From assembly GCA_003153055.1 (NCBI GenBank), contig PMBV01000345.1, positions 1,825 through 31,495 on the forward strand: a stretch of DNA of 29,671 bases. Reading direction: 5' to 3'. This document shows, piece by piece, positions 1-7,676 of the stretch (position 1 is the stretch's first letter; the number at the start of each line of letters is the position of its first letter). Made by a program: the position numbers and the translations under genes. The notes below the pieces were generated by a model. The model saw only the letters and a list, made by a program, of their open reading frames with translations, ran no database searches and was not told where the DNA came from. This stretch comes from Myxococcales bacterium. Its GTDB lineage: Bacteria; Myxococcota; Myxococcia; Myxococcales; Myxococcaceae.

Positions 1-5
1 CGTTC

Positions 6-1076
6 ATGACCGACAAGCCACTGGTGCAGGGCACTCGCTTCGATTTCCGTCTGCGCGTGGAGAAGAGCCCAGAGCCGGTGACGCTGCTCGGGCTTGTGGT
101 CCGCTCGAAACCTCGGGGGGAGCAGTATGAGGTCGCGGTGCAGTACCTGCCGACGCCACTGAGCCGGGCGTCTCTGGGGCGCCTGCTCGGGGAAATGCAC
201 GCCAACCTGTCACCCGCTCCGGTGCGCATCGAGCCGCGAATCCCCGTCAACCTCATCGCTCGTGATGCGCTCCTCGCCACCCGCACCTACGTCGTCGAGA
301 ACCTCTCGCACACGGGCATGGGCGTCTCCTTCGCCCGCGGCTCCGAGCTCAGTCAGGTCGAGACCGTCAGCCCGTGCGGTCTCGAGGTGAGGCTCCACGA
401 GGGCTCGGGGGTGATCCTTCGGGGGACGGTGGTGTGGGTCAGCCGGGCAGCGCGAACCTCGGGGGCCCGCTTTGGGGTCAAGTTCCTTGGCCTCCACGAG
501 ACGGAGCATCTCCTCATCGCGGGAATGATGCAGCTGTATCGGCCCCAAACGCTGCTCCTCGCCGTGGGAGAAGAGTGCATCGCGCTCCTCTCGCAACCCT
601 CAGGCCCCGGCGTGCACTTCGACCCAGAGAGTTTGATCGGGCTCTTGTCGGCCGAATTGGCGCGGTCGCTGAGGGCCCTCACGAATCTCCCCTGCCTCGT
701 CCAGCAGTACTCCGAGGAGTGCGAACCAGACGCTCTGCCTTCGCTCACGTTCAGCACCGATCTCTCGGGCGATGTCGACATCGAGCTGACGCTCTTCGCT
801 GAGGAGTCCTCCATCGAGGAGCTCGCGCGGGGGGCGGGGTTCGACGAGGCCAACCTCGATGTTCGCGACTCGGGGCTCGAGCTGTTGACGACGCTCGCGG
901 GCCACATGGCAGATCAGATGGAGACGCTGGATCTCAGGGAGGAAGTGGTCCCCCACCGCGCGCCTGAACCGCTCGGCGCCCGTCGCCCATTCGACCGGAG
1001 AGTCCTGTTCAATGTGCGCGTGGGTGCGCAGGTGATGCTGCTCGAGGCGCTGCTCCGTCTCCAAACGCTCGCCTGA
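6..1076 (+). CDS. PilZ domain protein with C-terminal CheX-like domain
   Basis: This 356-residue protein carries a PilZ domain, a cytoplasmic c-di-GMP receptor, at about residues 70-190. Both binding motifs are visible and intact: RxxxR (R74-R78, RIEPR) and [D/N]xSxxG (N99, S101, G104, NLSHTG). The first ~65 residues look like a small beta-rich PilZ-N type module. The C-terminal ~150 residues contain a DLSGDVDIEL strand pattern followed by a helix with GLELLTTLAGHM, which resembles the CheX/CheC phosphatase fold (consensus ExxNxxG). However, the Asn is replaced by Thr, so phosphatase activity is doubtful. It is the first gene of the chemosensory run and would feed c-di-GMP status into it. The ATG at position 6 fits, but only five bases lie upstream, so an earlier start beyond the window cannot be excluded. 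The PilZ call is firm; the CheX-like call is inference. Confidence 0.75.
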   Translation: MTDKPLVQGTRFDFRLRVEKSPEPVTLLGLVVRSKPRGEQYEVAVQYLPTPLSRASLGRLLGEMHANLSPAPVRIEPRIPVNLIARDALLATRTYVVENLSHTGMGVSFARGSELSQVETVSPCGLEVRLHEGSGVILRGTVVWVSRAARTSGARFGVKFLGLHETEHLLIAGMMQLYRPQTLLLAVGEECIALLSQPSGPGVHFDPESLIGLLSAELARSLRALTNLPCLVQQYSEECEPDALPSLTFSTDLSGDVDIELTLFAEESSIEELARGAGFDEANLDVRDSGLELLTTLAGHMADQMETLDLREEVVPHRAPEPLGARRPFDRRVLFNVRVGAQVMLLEALLRLQTLA

Positions 1077-1166
1077 GTGATTCTTCGGCTGCACGACTGA
1101 CGCCCCTCAACAAATCGAACTGCATTGTCCGTTCGCGGTCATTACAAAGACCAGGGGGAATCGCGT

Positions 1167-1649
1167 ATGGATCGCGTCGAGCTTGATGCTGAGCAGCCAT
1201 CGAAGACGCCTTCGAATTCCACCATGGCATCCGAGGTCTGGGTCGACGCGCTCGAGTGCGTCATCGGGAAGGCCCACGCAGTGTTGCTCGCCTCGTACGT
1301 TCGAAGCGTGCTCGAGCTCGAGCTCTCGGCTCCGCCGCCCCTGGGGCGGAAGTGGGTTGGCGGTCTGGGGGCTCACCAGGGTCGAGTGGTGGTCTGCATC
1401 AATCTGGCGAAGACCGGCCCCGCGACGCCCCGAGTCGGAAAGGGCATTCTCTGCGCGCTGCCTGAGTCAGACATCGGGTGGATGATCGAGGTGTCGAAGG
1501 TGATGTCGCTCCTCAAGGTACGCCGGGTCCCTCGGCCGATGACGCCCGGCACGCCTCCGTGGGTCACCGCGGCGCAGACCGTCGAGGGCAGACTGGTTGC
1601 CTTTGTCGATGTCGAGCGAATGGTGAGGGAACTTGCAGCAACCTCCTGA
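1167..1649 (+). CDS. divergent CheW-like coupling protein
   Basis: This 160-residue protein has no membrane segment. Its strand pattern (AHAVLLASYVRSVLELEL, then GRVVVCINLA and GRLVAFVDVERMV at the end) matches the CheW/SH3-like double barrel that links receptors to CheA, but the usual NLRG-type motif is absent. I chose ATG 1167 because AGGGGG lies 8 bases upstream; an in-frame TTG at 1125 has no such site. The C-terminal VAFVDVERMVREL corresponds to the final strand and helix of CheW. It sits between the PilZ protein and a degenerate phosphatase-like gene, overlapping the latter by 17 bases, so it is probably co-translated. The poor match to canonical CheW suggests a specialised adaptor within the CheA array. 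Assignment rests on pattern and context. Confidence 0.6.
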   Translation: MDRVELDAEQPSKTPSNSTMASEVWVDALECVIGKAHAVLLASYVRSVLELELSAPPPLGRKWVGGLGAHQGRVVVCINLAKTGPATPRVGKGILCALPESDIGWMIEVSKVMSLLKVRRVPRPMTPGTPPWVTAAQTVEGRLVAFVDVERMVRELAATS

Positions 1650-2631
1650 AAGCGCAGCCGTCTGGATCGACGGTGGTCGAATTCGCGACGCGCTTCTGGC
1701 GGTCACCGCTCGAGCCGCGGCCGACGCGCGAGCGGAGCCGATCGAATGGGCTGCCGGCGCCGAGCCCTCGCGTCGCGCGCCCCTCCTGCTCTCGGCCCTG
1801 GCTCCCGGAGAGCGCCGCATTCCCGAAGAGGTGGTGCTGGAGATGACTCGGGATCCAGCGCTTCAACTCCTCCTGCTGTGCACCGACGAGCTCCTTCGAC
1901 CCTCCGAGACCCTCCACGGAGGACGAGTGGTCTTGGTCGGCCCGCCGCTGACCGAGCAGCGCATCGCCGCCCGGCTCAGGGTTCAGCTCGCCGACCGCCC
2001 CCAAGGGCCCTCGTTGGTGACCGATGGTGACGGCGGGGTGAAGGTGTCGTGTGCCGAGACGTCGACGCCGCACGCGTACTACGCGCTCGTCGGCGCCCGT
2101 GGCCGGGGCCAGTCTCCCGAGGCCCTGCTTCCCGTCGTCGCGCCGCTCGCCTCCGGGCTCGTCTTCACGCTGCACACCGGGGGCCCAGCCGTCGCGAGTC
2201 ACGCGGCCCGGGTGCTGGAGGCGCTCGGCAGAGAAGCGGCCCACGACGAGACGGCCAGCGAGATCCTCCAGCGGGTCGGCGCCGAGGTCGCGGTGGTGCA
2301 CCTCTCCGCCCGTCGTGAATGGGTGGTGCACTGGCCGAACCCCGGCGCGGGCCTGTTCCTCGTGTCGCCGCTGAGGCTGCCCCCGGCCTGGCGCATGACG
2401 ACGTCGCGCCCCTCTCTCTTCGTGCGCCAATCGGCGGCCTCGGGTGACGTGCTCCTCGCCGTATGGGGCGCAGCGTGGGCTGGGAGGCCCGGCCGGGCGC
2501 TCAGCGAGTTTCTGGCCCAGCTGGCCGAGGTGGCAACCACCGGGGGGCCAGGCGTGCTCGACCTGCTGCTCGAACGGCTCAGAGGGGGCTCCGGGGCGCC
2601 AACATCGGCCCTCGTCCTCGAGGTGCGGTGA
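1633..2631 (+). CDS. degenerate PP2C/SpoIIE-like protein
   Basis: A 332-residue cytoplasmic protein that I do not recognise with certainty. The first ~120 residues end in alternating strand/helix segments (LQLLLLCTDELL, GGRVVLVGPPL) reminiscent of a receiver lacking its aspartates. From about residue 140 the layout resembles the PP2C/SpoIIE phosphatase fold: AEVAVVHLSARREWVVHW, then a glycine turn, GDVLLAVWGAAW where active enzymes have GDxLLLxTDG, and a terminal SALVLEVR. The metal-binding aspartates expected at those places are missing, so it is probably a non-catalytic binder. The start is TTG 1633, just after GAGGG; it is the only start codon near the frame's opening and overlaps the CheW-like gene. 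Its stop overlaps the next start (TGATG). A phosphatase-fold partner fits with the Ser/Thr kinase closing this cluster, but that link is inference. Confidence 0.5.
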   Translation: MQQPPESAAVWIDGGRIRDALLAVTARAAADARAEPIEWAAGAEPSRRAPLLLSALAPGERRIPEEVVLEMTRDPALQLLLLCTDELLRPSETLHGGRVVLVGPPLTEQRIAARLRVQLADRPQGPSLVTDGDGGVKVSCAETSTPHAYYALVGARGRGQSPEALLPVVAPLASGLVFTLHTGGPAVASHAARVLEALGREAAHDETASEILQRVGAEVAVVHLSARREWVVHWPNPGAGLFLVSPLRLPPAWRMTTSRPSLFVRQSAASGDVLLAVWGAAWAGRPGRALSEFLAQLAEVATTGGPGVLDLLLERLRGGSGAPTSALVLEVR

Positions 2632-4340
2632 TGTCGCGCCGACTGCTCGTCATCGATGACAGCCAGACCATTCGGAAGCTGGTCGAGCTCAGTTGTCGTG
2701 CGTCGTCTTTCTCCATCGAGTTCGCCGCGAGCGGGGCCGAGGGTTTGTCTCGGGCGAAGGTCAACCCACCCGACGTCGTCTTGCTCGACCTGGTGCTCCC
2801 CGACATGAAGGGGCTCGAGGTCTGCCAGCAGTTGCTGCAGGGTCCAGGCACCTCTCAGTCGGCGGTGGTGCTCATGTCTGCGAAGGAGGAGGCCGCGATT
2901 CGTTCGCAGATCCCCGGGCGAGTCGCCGGTTTCCTGCAAAAGCCATTCACAGCCAAGGACCTGGTGCACAAGCTCGAGCTCGCCCACGGTCGCGCGAGCC
3001 CTCAGGTTGGCCCCAAGGAGCCTCAGGCCGTCTCCTTCGAGCGGAAGGAGCGTCTCGCCCAGCTCCTCTACACGCGCCTCAAAGGCCCGCTCGGTTTCAT
3101 CCCCCAGTGGGTGTCGGAGCTCGGCACGGCTCCCCCCGCCAGCTTCTTCGCCCGGCGGCTCCTCACCCCGGAGCTGATGGAGACCCTCGCCAAGGACCTC
3201 GCTGGCGTGGTGGGCCCCAAGGCCGCTCCCGAAGTGGTTGGCGGCGGGCGGGCGGCGTTGGCGGGGAGCACCGAGGGCTTTCCGATGCTCGACCTGTTGC
3301 GTGCGATCGCGGGGCGCGCGCGCACCGGCGTGCTCGAGCTCTCTGGCCAGGGGCAGCGCGTGTGGCTCTCGTGGCGCCGGGGGGTGCTGCTCCTCGTCAC
3401 GACCGACGCCGTCCAACGCTACCTGCGAGGTGCCGACGGCGAGCTCTCCCATGTTCCCGCGGAGGACCTGAGCCGAGCCGTCGCCGAGCAAGCCAGCAGC
3501 GGGAAGCCCGTCTTCGTCTCCCTGGCCGAGTCGGGCCGGCTCCCAACAGGCAACCTCTCGCACCTCTTGTACGCCCACGGAAAGCGAGCGCTGACAGAGA
3601 TGCTCGATGAGCCGCGGTGCACCTTCACGTGGAGCGAGGTCCCTGCGCTCCCGCTCTACGTCGAAGCGCAGGGGAGAGAGCTGACCCTGGCCCAGCTCCA
3701 GCTCGAGCGGCTGCGGCGGGACCAAGCGACGGGCTCGGAGCCGGGCCCCGAGGTGCTCCAGTGGGTCTTCGAGCGGATCCCCGGCTTTTCGCGACGGGTC
3801 CGGCAGGTCGAGCTGACCTCCGAAGAGCGGCGCGTGCTGACGCTGATCGACGGCCGCCAGCCAGTGGCGCGAGTCGTTCACCGCGGCTCGATGGGCCCGG
3901 CGCTCGTCTCGGCCATCTTGCTCCGGCTCGCCTCGGTCGAGCTCATTCGCCGGGTCGACGCGAAGCCGAGCGGCAGGCGCCGAGTCGTGCTCATCGACCC
4001 CGACGACAGCGGCGTTCGCTCCCCCCTCGAGCGGCTCCTGGGTCAACGGCGAGAACCGGTCGACCTCGTGGCCCTCACGCACGACGAGCCCCAGTTGGCG
4101 ACCACCGTGGTGAAGCAGCGGCCTGCGCTGGTGATCGCCAACGCCACCGTGCTGGGCGACGCGGCGCACGCCCTGGCTCGAGAGCTCGTCAACTCGACTC
4201 AGGGGTTCGAGGGCGCGCTGGTCGCGGTTCTCGAGGAGCGAGACCCCGAGGCGGGCGACCAATTGCTTGCAGCGGGCTTCGACGCGGTCCTGGCGAAGCC
4301 GGTGTGGTTTGGAGACCTGGACCAATTCCTGAACGGGTGA
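2631..4340 (+). CDS. response regulator: receiver - PATAN (DUF4388) - pseudoreceiver
   Basis: A 569-residue cytoplasmic regulator. Residues 1-120 form a complete receiver (D9, D10, phospho-acceptor D53 in LLDLVLPD, S83, K104 in KPF). A PATAN/DUF4388 domain begins near residue 212 (FPMLDLLRAI, RTGVLELSG, VWLSWRRGVLLLV). About residues 365-448 look like the winged-helix-like segment common after PATAN (RVLTLIDGRQPVARVV). The last ~119 residues are a second receiver-like fold (RRVVLIDPDDSG to LAKPVWFGDL) in which the acceptor aspartate position reads LVIANATVLG, so it should not be phosphorylated. There is no HTH DNA-binding domain, so output is probably protein-protein. ATG 2631 is chosen over upstream in-frame starts because the receiver begins there, GAGGTG precedes it, and it overlaps the previous stop by one base. 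It is a likely phospho-target of the CheA downstream. Confidence 0.85.
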   Translation: MSRRLLVIDDSQTIRKLVELSCRASSFSIEFAASGAEGLSRAKVNPPDVVLLDLVLPDMKGLEVCQQLLQGPGTSQSAVVLMSAKEEAAIRSQIPGRVAGFLQKPFTAKDLVHKLELAHGRASPQVGPKEPQAVSFERKERLAQLLYTRLKGPLGFIPQWVSELGTAPPASFFARRLLTPELMETLAKDLAGVVGPKAAPEVVGGGRAALAGSTEGFPMLDLLRAIAGRARTGVLELSGQGQRVWLSWRRGVLLLVTTDAVQRYLRGADGELSHVPAEDLSRAVAEQASSGKPVFVSLAESGRLPTGNLSHLLYAHGKRALTEMLDEPRCTFTWSEVPALPLYVEAQGRELTLAQLQLERLRRDQATGSEPGPEVLQWVFERIPGFSRRVRQVELTSEERRVLTLIDGRQPVARVVHRGSMGPALVSAILLRLASVELIRRVDAKPSGRRRVVLIDPDDSGVRSPLERLLGQRREPVDLVALTHDEPQLATTVVKQRPALVIANATVLGDAAHALARELVNSTQGFEGALVAVLEERDPEAGDQLLAAGFDAVLAKPVWFGDLDQFLNG

Positions 4341-4343
4341 CCT

Positions 4344-4703
4344 ATGGCCAATGTTCTGATTGTCGATGACATGCGAACCGATCGAGAGCTTCTCGGCAAG
4401 GTCGTGAGCCATGCCGGGCACACCCCCGTCTACGCCACTGACGGTGACGAGGTCGCCGCGCGGTTCGCCGAGACGTCGCCGGCGTTGGTGTTTCTCGACG
4501 TGGTGATGCCCCGCGTGAACGGGTACGCCGCCTGCCGAGCCCTCAAGCAGAGCGCCGCCTCCAAGAGCGTGCCGGTGGTGTTGGTGACCTCGAAGAGCGC
4601 GGAGTCGGATCGCTTCTGGGCGCAGCGTCAAGGCGCCGATGACGTGGTCGGCAAGCCCTTCACCGCCGACGCGATCCTCGAAGTGGTGCAGCGGTACCTC
4701 TGA
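4344..4703 (+). CDS. PilH/CheY-like single-domain response regulator
   Basis: A 119-residue stand-alone receiver with every key residue: D8 and D9 (IVDD), acceptor D52 (LVFLDVVMPR), T82, and K104 in GKPF. The stretch DRFWAQRQGADDVVGKPF is typical of PilH/PilG-type regulators of the type IV pilus chemosensory (Chp) systems. With no output domain it should act by binding a motor component or as a phosphate sink for the CheA encoded 3 kb downstream. It lies 3 bases after the PATAN regulator and 3 bases before a CheW gene, so it is part of one transcript. PilH-like rather than flagellar CheY-like is my reading from this motif and from the ChpA-like CheA; it is not proven. Confidence 0.9.
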   Translation: MANVLIVDDMRTDRELLGKVVSHAGHTPVYATDGDEVAARFAETSPALVFLDVVMPRVNGYAACRALKQSAASKSVPVVLVTSKSAESDRFWAQRQGADDVVGKPFTADAILEVVQRYL

Positions 4704-4706
4704 GCC

Positions 4707-5246
4707 ATGGCGAGCGCCTCCACCACCTCCTCGTCGTCGGCCGCGTCGCTGGGGCTGCTCAACGCAGACCAGGCGGGCGTGTGTCTCTTCAGTACCGAGG
4801 GATACCGCTTCGCGGTCGACACCGCGGCCGTTGGTGAGGTGACGACCGCGGCGACCATGCTGTTCGTGCCGATGGTCCCCACCCCGGTCGTCGGGCTGTT
4901 CAACCTCCGCGGCACGCCGGTGGCGGTGGTCGACCTCCTGGCCCTGTTGGGTGAGCGGCAGATCGCTGGTCCCGTGGGACGTGGTGGCGTCACGATCCTG
5001 GTTCTGAGAACCGACCACCCGGTCGCGGCGCTGCGCATCGATCGACTCGAGACGGTGCTGCCACACGGGAGTGGGCGGCGAGTCTTGCTGGAGGAGCGAG
5101 GCGTGCACCCGGCCCGGGTCGGGCTGTTCGAGCCCCCGGCCGATCGACCCGCCGTCATCTTGCTCGGGGCGCGACCGCTCATCGACGCCCTGTTGAAGCT
5201 TGGCCCGGGCGAGAGCCCAAGGGGAGACCATGAGCTCACTCCATGA
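4707..5246 (+). CDS. cheW: CheW/PilI-like coupling protein
   Basis: A 179-residue CheW-family scaffold linking receptors to CheA at the inner face of the membrane. After a serine-rich, low-complexity N-terminus, the CheW barrel starts at VCLFSTEGYRFAVDTAAVGEV. It carries the hallmark GLFNLRGTPVAVVDLLALLG, close to the family motif G(x)xNLRGxxxxVxDL, and further strands at TILVLRTDHPVAALRIDRLETV. Residues after about 165 extend past the domain. It is the most canonical of the three CheW-type proteins in this cluster, so it is the best candidate for the true CheA-MCP coupler. Its 3' end overlaps the next small gene by 17 bases. Confidence 0.9.
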   Translation: MASASTTSSSSAASLGLLNADQAGVCLFSTEGYRFAVDTAAVGEVTTAATMLFVPMVPTPVVGLFNLRGTPVAVVDLLALLGERQIAGPVGRGGVTILVLRTDHPVAALRIDRLETVLPHGSGRRVLLEERGVHPARVGLFEPPADRPAVILLGARPLIDALLKLGPGESPRGDHELTP

Positions 5247-5439
5247 AGCCGTGCGGAAGGTCGAAGAGCTCCTCAGACAGGCTGGGAAGAGCGAAAAAGA
5301 ATGCATACAGGCTCGCGGGCAGATCTCCATCAAAGCGGGCTTCATGCTCGCCGCCATCACTGCACAGACGCCTGATGACCCGACGAAGCTGGCCGCGCTC
5401 AGGGCGGCCGTTCGTGCCGTTCTCGGGAAGGAACTCTAG
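5230..5439 (+). CDS. small helical protein of unknown function
   Basis: A 69-residue protein that I do not recognise. It is almost entirely predicted helix, with an amphipathic first part ([20 protein letters not shown]), a more hydrophobic middle ([12 protein letters not shown]) and a last helix ([16 protein letters not shown]). There is no signal peptide or membrane segment long enough to be certain. ATG 5230 is chosen because AAGGGGAGA lies directly upstream; an in-frame start at 5200 has no such site and would lengthen the overlap with cheW. It is wedged between cheW and the receptor gene, ending 8 bases before the latter, so it is probably made with them and may be an accessory adaptor of the array. 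Coding status is supported by the RBS, codon use and tight fit, not by homology. Confidence 0.65.
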   Translation: MSSLHEAVRKVEELLRQAGKSEKECIQARGQISIKAGFMLAAITAQTPDDPTKLAALRAAVRAVLGKEL

Positions 5440-5447
5440 AGGAACTC

Positions 5448-7652
5448 ATGAAAGCACTATCGATTCGTGCACAAGTCATTGCGTTGATCCTGTTCGGGAT
5501 CACGGCGGTCACGGCGGTCATCGCCATCTACGTGTCATGGGCGTTCGAGCGCAACACCCAGACCATGGCCCGGGAGTCGCTCACGACCGCCCAGGCCGCC
5601 TTCGCCAGCCTGCAGAAGGGCGACATCGCCAAGCTCGGCGTGGCCGGCGAGTTGGTGCTCGACTCCAAGTCGCGGGCGCAGGCCTACCTCGATCGCGATC
5701 GCGCCCGGCTCATCGCCGAGCTCCGGCAGCCCTATGCGAGGCTCGTTCAGGACTACGGAGTCACGCACCTCAACTACATCACACCCGATCGAAAGATCTT
5801 CGTGCGAATGAGCAAGCCGACCACGTTTGGCGAGGTCATCGACCGAATCAGCCTCACCGACGCGATCAAGACCAACAAGCCGACCTCGGGCCTCGAGCTC
5901 GGGAGGACCGGCTTCGTGCTCCGCTTCGTTCGGCCGTTGATCGACGAAAGCGGCACCATCGGCTTCCTCGAGATCGGTGAGGAGGTCGGAGCGTTCTCGG
6001 CCCGTTTGAAGGAGCAGACGGGCTTCGACCTCGGCTTGCTCTTGCTGAAGAAGAACCTCAAGGGAACGGGCTTGGGCGGCGAAGATGACTGGGGGAACTT
6101 GCGCACGCAGGCCGGTCTCCGCAACAACTGGAACGATCACCCCGACGTCGTGGTGGCCCAGACGACCACCGACGACGAGAAGCTGCTCGATTACCAGGGT
6201 GACATCGAGGCGCTCCCCGCCGAGGGGAAGGTGCTCGAGCGGTTCAAGCACGGTGACCAGACGCTGATGCGCGGCCTGTTCCGGGTTCAGGACGGCGCCG
6301 GCCAGACCGTCGGCGCGATCTTCGTCCTCCGAGACATCACCGAGATGAGCTCGGCCGTCGACTCCGCCCGCACCGGGTCGTTGCTCATCACCATCGTGCT
6401 CGGGCTGCTCTTCTCGGCGGCGGCGTGGTTTGGGCTCGACCGCCTGGTGTTTCGGCGCCTCAACATCGTGGGCCAGCGGCTGGAGGACCTGTCACTTCGC
6501 GTGGCCGGCGGCGACTTCGACATCGCGTCGGCGATGAGCGACAAGGTCCGCAACGACGAGATCGGTCGCATGGAGCAGTTCCTCGGTCAGTTCCTGGTGC
6601 TCATCGGCAATACCCTCAAGTCTCTCTTCGCCAACGGGAGGAAGGTCGAGGATGACAACCGCGAGCTCCAGACGAACATCAAGGACCTGCTGGGGGTCGT
6701 GTCGCAGGCGTCGGACGGCGACCTGACCATTCGAGCCAAGGTGACGGTCGGGGCGCTGGGCAACGTCGCCGACGCCTTCAATCAGCTGATCGAGTCGTTG
6801 CAGGGCCTCATCGGAGAGATCCTCGCGCAGCAGAACCGCACCAACATGGTGGTGACCAGCATTCGCACTGCGGCCGAGTCGATGGCCCACGGCGCGACCC
6901 AGCAGGCCGGCGAGCTCGTCTCGGCCACCGAGTTGGTGGAGCGGATGAACGTGGAGATCGAGCGGGTCTCGCACAACGCCCAGAACGCCGCCGATTCCTC
7001 TCGGCACACCGAGGCCTCGGCGGTCGACGGCGTGAAGGCGGTGGGGAACATCATCACCGGCATGGAGCAGCTCCGCGCCAACGTGCAGGCGGGCGCGAAG
7101 AAGGTGAAGTCGCTCGGCGAGCGCTCGATGGAGATTACCTCCATCGTCAGCGCCATCAACCGCGTCTCGGAGCAGACCAACATGCTGGCCCTCAACGCAG
7201 CCATCGAGGCCGCCCGCGCCGGCGAGCATGGCCGAGGCTTCTCGGTCGTCGCCGAGGAGGTTCGCAAGCTCGCTGAGCGCACCGCCAACTCGACGCTGGA
7301 GATCGACAAGCTGGTCAAGTCGATTCAGTCAGAGACCAACGAGACGGTGTCGGCCATCGAGGTCCAGACCGACGTCGTGGAGCGCGAGTCGGCCATGGTC
7401 GGGCAGGCGGGCTCCTCGCTCGCTCGCATTCGCGAGGTGTCGACGACCTCGGCCACCCTGGTGAACGAGATCTCCACCGTCGCCCGGCAGCAGGTGGAGT
7501 CGACCCGCTCAGTGGTGAGGGTGATGGAGCAGGTGTCTGCCATTGCGCAGAAGACCCAGAACGAGGCCCAGAACACGGCGGTGAACGTGGCCGAGCTGGT
7601 GAAGGCCAGCGACTCGTTGGCCGGCTCCATTCGCCGCTTCAGACTGTCCTGA
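5448..7652 (+). CDS. transmembrane methyl-accepting chemotaxis protein, dCache sensor
   Basis: A 734-residue receptor. TM1 is about residues 7-29 ([20 protein letters not shown]) and TM2 about 310-330 ([19 protein letters not shown]). Between them is a periplasmic sensor of the double-Cache type ([20 protein letters not shown], then [20 protein letters not shown]), which senses small molecules. A HAMP domain follows TM2 and a second HAMP-like stretch lies near residues 405-460 ([14 protein letters not shown]). The signalling domain has the conserved hairpin tip [19 protein letters not shown] at about 575-593, the CheA/CheW contact. The protein ends in GSIRRFRLS with no CheR-binding pentapeptide. 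GAGGAAC precedes ATG 5448. It lies directly upstream of cheA in the operon, so it is the dedicated receptor of this system; its ligand is unknown. Confidence 0.93.
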   Translation: MKALSIRAQVIALILFGITAVTAVIAIYVSWAFERNTQTMARESLTTAQAAFASLQKGDIAKLGVAGELVLDSKSRAQAYLDRDRARLIAELRQPYARLVQDYGVTHLNYITPDRKIFVRMSKPTTFGEVIDRISLTDAIKTNKPTSGLELGRTGFVLRFVRPLIDESGTIGFLEIGEEVGAFSARLKEQTGFDLGLLLLKKNLKGTGLGGEDDWGNLRTQAGLRNNWNDHPDVVVAQTTTDDEKLLDYQGDIEALPAEGKVLERFKHGDQTLMRGLFRVQDGAGQTVGAIFVLRDITEMSSAVDSARTGSLLITIVLGLLFSAAAWFGLDRLVFRRLNIVGQRLEDLSLRVAGGDFDIASAMSDKVRNDEIGRMEQFLGQFLVLIGNTLKSLFANGRKVEDDNRELQTNIKDLLGVVSQASDGDLTIRAKVTVGALGNVADAFNQLIESLQGLIGEILAQQNRTNMVVTSIRTAAESMAHGATQQAGELVSATELVERMNVEIERVSHNAQNAADSSRHTEASAVDGVKAVGNIITGMEQLRANVQAGAKKVKSLGERSMEITSIVSAINRVSEQTNMLALNAAIEAARAGEHGRGFSVVAEEVRKLAERTANSTLEIDKLVKSIQSETNETVSAIEVQTDVVERESAMVGQAGSSLARIREVSTTSATLVNEISTVARQQVESTRSVVRVMEQVSAIAQKTQNEAQNTAVNVAELVKASDSLAGSIRRFRLS

Positions 7653-7676
7653 GCGAGCCAGACCGAGGAAGCGCCC

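Noticed and set aside
2199..5360. 1053-codon open frame on the minus strand
   Set aside because: It lies wholly opposite well-recognised genes (receivers, CheW), is Arg/Gly/His-rich with no domain, and is a GC-bias artefact.
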